Shown here in pieces: positions 59,594 through 64,000 of a stretch of 64,000 nucleotides of DNA (within the stretch, counting starts at the first letter, position 1; the number at the start of each line of letters is the position of its first letter). The notes under the pieces are model-generated. The model was not told where the DNA came from. It saw only the letters and a list, made by a program, of their open reading frames with translations, and ran no database searches. Both the position numbers and the translations under genes were made by a program. The DNA comes from Edaphosphingomonas laterariae (GTDB lineage: Bacteria > Pseudomonadota > Alphaproteobacteria > Sphingomonadales > Sphingomonadaceae): NCBI RefSeq assembly GCF_900188165.1, contig NZ_FZOS01000012.1:43129-107128 (forward strand). The letters run 5' to 3'.

Positions 59594-62500
59594 CCGCCCC
59601 GACCCCTACCGCCCCGTCCTCTACCGCCAAGACCAACCCGCTTCGCCAACGCCTGCTCATCGGCGCGTCGATCGGCGCCATGCTGTTCACCGGCGTCGCC
59701 GAGGCCCAGGACCGCTCCGGCGGCGGGCGAGTGTTTAGTGGTCGCGGCGGCGGCGATCCCACCGCGGCTGCGGCCCGAGCGGCGCAGGATCAGGCGACCC
59801 GGGCCAACGAGACCAACAGCGCCACCCAGCGCGCCATCACCGCCTTCCGCCGCGCGGCCGAGACGCGCCAGGCGATGAACGACGCGCAGGCGGCCGCCCG
59901 CGCGCTCGCCCGCGCGACCCATGTCACCGTCCCCAACGGCATGGGTCCGGGCGGCTTGCAGGTGGCGAACGGCGTCGAGCTGGACCCGAGCCTGTGGGTC
60001 GGCGCCAATCGTCCGGTGCAAAGCGAGGGCGAGAACGGCCGCACCAATGTCTCGATCGAGCAGACGCAGCAGCGGGCCATTCTCAACTGGGACAGCTTCA
60101 ACGTCGGCCGCGAGACCGACCTCAGCTTCAATCAAGGCGGCGCCGACTGGGTGGCATTAAACCGCGTCGTCGGAAACAGCGCCAATCCCTCGCAAATTCT
60201 CGGCTCGATCAAGGCCCAAGGTACTGTCCTGATCCTCAACCAGAATGGCGTCATTTTCGGCGGCGCGAGCCAGGTCAATGTCCGGAACCTGATCGCATCA
60301 AGCGCCAGCATCTCGAACGAGCAGTTTCTGAACCGGGGAATATACTCTCCCTTATCCGGCTCAGACTACCTCGCGGCGTTCACTAATGCTCGCGGCGCTG
60401 TGACGGTTGAGGCCGGTGCGCAGATCATCACCAACACGCCCGCCTCGGTAACGTCCGGCGGCGGCTACGTTCTCTTGATGGGCACGGAGGTCCGCAACGA
60501 CGGCACGATCATCACGCCACGCGGACAAACCGTGCTTTCGGCGGGCGACGATTTCATCATTCGACGGGGCTACGGCACCGAGGAAAATCCGTACTCGACG
60601 ACGCGCGGCAACGAGGTGCGCGGCCTGATCAACGCTGGTTCCACCAGCGGAACAGTGACCAACGCCGGTCTGATCGAGGCGGCGCAGGGCGACATCACGC
60701 TCGCCGGCAGGACCATTCGGCAGGATGGCGTCGCCTTGGCCACGACCAGCGTCAACCAGCGCGGCACCATCCACCTGCTCAACTCCGCAAGCGACGGCCA
60801 AGGCTCGGTGACGCTCGGAAAGGACAGCCTCACCGTAGTCCTGCCCGAACTCGAAAGTGACGATACCGCCCTCAACAGCCAACGCGACGCGCTGATCGCA
60901 CAAAGCAACACCGCGAACCTAAACCGGCATACCACGACCGGTGGTGGTTTTGACGACCGGTCCTTGCTCGCCGATCGGCTGGATCAGTCACGTATCGAGA
61001 TCGTGACGGGCGGCAACGTTACGTTCGAGGGCGGTTCGCAGACCATGGCCCAGGGCGGCCAGGTCGCGGTGCAGGCCGGCGCCGGACGGATCACCGTGGA
61101 AGACGGTGCGCGGATCGACGTCTCGGGGGTGATGGGCGTCGCGCTCAACATGGCCGACAATTCCATCCAGGTGAATATTCAGGGCAACGAACTGCGAGAC
61201 AGTCCCGCCAACCGGGATAGCGACAACCTGAAGAACCAGAATGTCTGGATCGACGTTCGTGATTTGATTTTGCTGCCGGACGGGACTGGCGGCTATGATG
61301 GTGATCGCTGGTACACCCCAGGAGGCTTGCTCGAAGTGGGCGGCCACCTCGCCAACATGTCGCATGGCATAGGTGAGTGGGCGGCCGTCGGAGGCACGAT
61401 CACGCTTTCCGCCAGTGAGATCGTCGCGCAGCAGGGCGCTGTTTTCGACCTGTCGGGTGGCAGCCTAGACTATCGATCGGGCTACATCCGCTCGACCCGG
61501 GTCATGGGCGCCGATGGGCGCATGTATGATATCCGCAACGCACCAGCGCATCTTCAGATTGTCGCTGTCGGAAACGCCTTCATTCGCCGCCACGACCGCT
61601 GGGGCGACATGTACACGGAAGTCTATTCCGACCCGCTGTTTTCGCGTGGCACATCACAGCGATGGGAAGACGGCTACACCGTGGGACGTGACGCAGGTCG
61701 TCTGATCCTGTCTGCTCCGACAGTAGTTTTCGATGGCGATATCGTCTCCGAAGTCATCAACGGTGAGCGACAGGTCAATGCTCGCGCTAATGGCGTGGCG
61801 GATGGTTACAAACTGGGACAGCACACCGTGGCGCGGGGCGGCGCGCTGACAGTGGCGAACGTCAACGCGATGGGCTTCGACACGCCAAATAGTAGCCGAA
61901 TCGTCATCGGCGACATCGACGCCGCTGGCGTGGAGACGGGTGAACAGATTCCGGCAGAACGGCAGGGCAGCGTGCTGCTCGATGCCGATCGACTGACCGG
62001 ATACGGCTTAGGCGAAATCACCCTTGTCACCGATGGCGGCATCGCCATCGAAGGCGGTCTGACGCTCGCGGACGGCGGAGAGTTGAACCTCGTCAGCGGC
62101 AATATCGCGATCGGCGCAGACGTCACAATACGCAGCGGCACCGTGACCGCCACGAACCGAGCGACCATCGACGGCGTGTCCGGGACAGGCGACGCAATCC
62201 TGCTGGGAGATGGAAACCCCGCTTTCCGCCTGGGTGACGGCGCTACGATCGATCTTTCCGGCATCTGGAGCAACGCGCGCATCGCAAGCGGAGAACCGCT
62301 CGCGCTCGCCCATGTCGATGGCGGCAGTCTGTCGGTCCGCATGGTGGAAGGATCGGTGCGCCTGGAGGCAGGGAGCACCGTGGACCTTTCCTCCGGCGCG
62401 GCGCTTCTGGACAACGGCACGCTGATGGGCGGACGCGGCGGCGATCTGACTTTGATCGCCAACGAGGATCGCTCGGCCGTTCCGGGCGGCGTGGATATAG

Positions 62501-64000
62501 ACCGCACCGGAAAGGAACTGCTGCTGGACGGCGTCATTCGTGCGCAGGGCGTCGTTGGCGGAGGCACGCTGACGCTCCAGTCGCCGAGCCCCGTCCTGTT
62601 CGGTGAAAATGCCTTGCTCGAAAGCGGGGTCTTGGGGGCCGGCGTCGAACTGCCGGCCGACGTCATCCTTTCCGAAGCAATAACTATAGTACCAGGCGCG
62701 CGGCTCCCGGTCGGCATGACCACGCGGCTGTCAAGCCTTCCGCCCGGGGTCCCGTCGCAAGGTCATTCCTCGTTCGAAGCTGTGATGGCAGCCGATGACT
62801 GGACGGTGCCGGCTGAATTCTCGAACGGCGTCTACTTCGATGGCGGCTTCGCCATGCCCGGCGATGTCATTCCCGCCGGTTCGATGGTGTCCTTGTACAC
62901 CATTCCCAGAGGCGTTGTCCTGCCCGCAGCCGTTTTTCCGGACGGCATCCCGGTCGCGCCGTTCGATCTCGCATTGGCGGCGGGGGATATCGCGCCGATT
63001 GAGTTGGTCATTCCTGCTGGCAAGGTGCTGGCGCGCGGAACCGTCTTCGATCAGGACATCCTCTTCGGCGCCGCGTCTCGTTTTGACGCCTCTCTGCTCC
63101 GGAGCGGCTTCTCTCAATACGACATTACCAGCAGGGCCGGTCTGGTGGTGGCACCGGGGACGGATCTGACGGTCGAGACGCCGGTGCTGCGGGCGAGGGA
63201 TGCAGCCTTCACCGCGGCCACCGGCACGCGACCGCAAGACATCCTGGAAAGCTGGATGCCCCCGCAGTTTCTCGAAAACCCGGAAACGGGTCGTCTGACC
63301 CCGCGTGCTGGAGCCAGCCTGTCGCTCCATGGCGCTTCGCTGGAGATCGGCCGCGACGCGCGGATTGCGGTCGATCCCGGTCATTCGGTCGATCTGGTGT
63401 CGACACGCCAAATGATAGTGGACGGCGCGATTATCGCGCCCGGCGGGGACATTTCTCTGCGCAGCGAGCCACTCCCCACCGAGACGGGGAACCTCTCGAT
63501 CTGGATCGGGGAAAGCGCGACCCTGGACGCAGCCGGCCGGTCATGGACGGCCAGAGACGCGCGGGGGCTGCGGTACGGGATCGCCCAGAGCGGCGGCTCG
63601 ATACGCATCGGACTGCCGAACTATGATCGCGTGGCAGAAGATCTGTTGAACGCAAGCCGTGCGGCGGTCGTGATCCGCGAAGGCGCGGTGCTCGACGCAT
63701 CGGGCGCGTCCGCGACGATAGACATCGGCATGGGCCCGCTGGATGCGGCGCGCACCGTGCAACTCGCCGGAAACGGGGGCCTGATCCAGATCGGCTCGAT
63801 GGTCGGCATCGTCAACGACGGGACGATGCGCGCCGCAGCAGGGGGCGTTGGGGCCGCCGGTGGCCGGCTCAACCTCGTGCTCGAGAATCAGGTGCTGGCG
63901 CCGAGGGCGGTGCGGACGCTAACGGTCAGCCAGGATCGCGTGGCGAGCGGCATGCCCAGCGAAGCGCGGCCGGGCGACAGGCTTTCTGATGGCCTCCTGG
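59590..64000 (+). CDS. Filamentous-haemagglutinin-like exoprotein (3' partial)
   Basis: The ATG overlaps the preceding stop; the frame is open to the end of the window (1470 codons). A signal region (RLLIGASIGAMLFTGVAEAQ) is followed by an Ala/Gln-rich helical part. The two-partner-secretion domain then reads NVSIEQTQQRAILNWDSFNV, QILGSIKAQGTVLILNQNGV and IFGGASQVNVRNLIASSASI, matching the haemagglutination activity domain (FhaB N-terminus). Long beta-helix repeats (GGxVxVxAG, GAxIDLSG, GGxLTLxA) fill the rest. It should be exported by the FhaC-like protein at 51935 and act as adhesin, contact-dependent toxin carrier or biofilm factor; the C-terminal half is missing from this window. Confidence 0.9.
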   Translation, partial: MTAPTPTAPSSTAKTNPLRQRLLIGASIGAMLFTGVAEAQDRSGGGRVFSGRGGGDPTAAAARAAQDQATRANETNSATQRAITAFRRAAETRQAMNDAQAAARALARATHVTVPNGMGPGGLQVANGVELDPSLWVGANRPVQSEGENGRTNVSIEQTQQRAILNWDSFNVGRETDLSFNQGGADWVALNRVVGNSANPSQILGSIKAQGTVLILNQNGVIFGGASQVNVRNLIASSASISNEQFLNRGIYSPLSGSDYLAAFTNARGAVTVEAGAQIITNTPASVTSGGGYVLLMGTEVRNDGTIITPRGQTVLSAGDDFIIRRGYGTEENPYSTTRGNEVRGLINAGSTSGTVTNAGLIEAAQGDITLAGRTIRQDGVALATTSVNQRGTIHLLNSASDGQGSVTLGKDSLTVVLPELESDDTALNSQRDALIAQSNTANLNRHTTTGGGFDDRSLLADRLDQSRIEIVTGGNVTFEGGSQTMAQGGQVAVQAGAGRITVEDGARIDVSGVMGVALNMADNSIQVNIQGNELRDSPANRDSDNLKNQNVWIDVRDLILLPDGTGGYDGDRWYTPGGLLEVGGHLANMSHGIGEWAAVGGTITLSASEIVAQQGAVFDLSGGSLDYRSGYIRSTRVMGADGRMYDIRNAPAHLQIVAVGNAFIRRHDRWGDMYTEVYSDPLFSRGTSQRWEDGYTVGRDAGRLILSAPTVVFDGDIVSEVINGERQVNARANGVADGYKLGQHTVARGGALTVANVNAMGFDTPNSSRIVIGDIDAAGVETGEQIPAERQGSVLLDADRLTGYGLGEITLVTDGGIAIEGGLTLADGGELNLVSGNIAIGADVTIRSGTVTATNRATIDGVSGTGDAILLGDGNPAFRLGDGATIDLSGIWSNARIASGEPLALAHVDGGSLSVRMVEGSVRLEAGSTVDLSSGAALLDNGTLMGGRGGDLTLIANEDRSAVPGGVDIDRTGKELLLDGVIRAQGVVGGGTLTLQSPSPVLFGENALLESGVLGAGVELPADVILSEAITIVPGARLPVGMTTRLSSLPPGVPSQGHSSFEAVMAADDWTVPAEFSNGVYFDGGFAMPGDVIPAGSMVSLYTIPRGVVLPAAVFPDGIPVAPFDLALAAGDIAPIELVIPAGKVLARGTVFDQDILFGAASRFDASLLRSGFSQYDITSRAGLVVAPGTDLTVETPVLRARDAAFTAATGTRPQDILESWMPPQFLENPETGRLTPRAGASLSLHGASLEIGRDARIAVDPGHSVDLVSTRQMIVDGAIIAPGGDISLRSEPLPTETGNLSIWIGESATLDAAGRSWTARDARGLRYGIAQSGGSIRIGLPNYDRVAEDLLNASRAAVVIREGAVLDASGASATIDIGMGPLDAARTVQLAGNGGLIQIGSMVGIVNDGTMRAAAGGVGAAGGRLNLVLENQVLAPRAVRTLTVSQDRVASGMPSEARPGDRLSDGLL

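Overview
The window is GC-rich and reads as DNA from a sphingomonad-type alphaproteobacterium (Sphingomonas, Sphingobium or Novosphingobium relatives). The grounds are protein content: a MucR/Ros regulator, an F-like tra set with a MobF relaxase, DUF736, DUF2493 and DUF932 proteins, a strawberry-notch-like giant, and FecI/FecR/TonB modules. It looks like a large conjugative element (plasmid or ICE) with accessory cargo. No rRNA, tRNA or CRISPR array was found.

Layout. (1) 1-6.5 kb, + strand: end of an F-type transfer operon (traF partial, a second thioredoxin-like protein, traH, traG). (2) 6.5-15.1 kb, - strand: the DNA-processing operon, in transcription order a ribbon-helix-helix protein, TraD coupling ATPase, TraI relaxase-helicase, a membrane-anchored Mrr-like nuclease, a lytic transglycosylase and two unknown proteins. 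It is mostly coupled by 4-base overlaps. The intergenic region 15.1-15.55 kb has repeats expected of an oriT/relaxosome site. (3) 15.5-20.7 kb: small plasmid-type genes, DUF2493 and DUF736 proteins, a large inverted repeat at 17.9 kb and a structured leader at 19.8-20.06 kb. (4) 21.35-25.25 kb: a compact foreign-looking island with four TIR-domain proteins and one SLOG protein, inserted into a PAPS-reductase-like gene whose two ends remain on either side. An IS21-type istA remnant sits at the left junction. (5) 25.3-37 kb, - strand: a long run of accessory genes (GHKL ATPase, second PAPS-reductase-like enzyme, many small unknowns, VapBC, DUF932), often with a hairpin and a strong GGAG-type ribosome site before each gene. 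(6) 37-47 kb: MucR, one decayed and one intact toxin-antitoxin pair, the 1431-residue strawberry-notch-like methyltransferase/helicase, a ParB-like protein, a Toprim primase-like protein and a LysR/MarR hybrid regulator. (7) 47.3-51.5 kb: FecR, ECF sigma factor, STN protein, TonB and a divergent AraC regulator. (8) 51.9-64 kb, + strand: a two-partner-secretion locus with an FhaC-like transporter, an ExbB with fused extracytoplasmic DUF2341/LamG-like domains, ExbD, TonB, a porin, two small proteins and a very large filamentous-haemagglutinin-like exoprotein open at the window end.

How the parts work together. Modules 1 and 2 supply mating-pair formation and DNA processing. Modules 3, 5 and 6 look like maintenance, stability and largely uncharacterised element functions. 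Module 4 is the best candidate for a little-described system: a TIR/SLOG, Thoeris-like immune island in which all four TIR proteins keep a W-x-x-x-E motif but no SIR2 or other classical ThsA effector domain is visible. Modules 7 and 8 probably form a surface-signalling and adhesin-export unit coupled to its own ExbB-ExbD-TonB motor.

Functions were assigned by reading translated sequence and recognising motifs. No database search or structure prediction was run.
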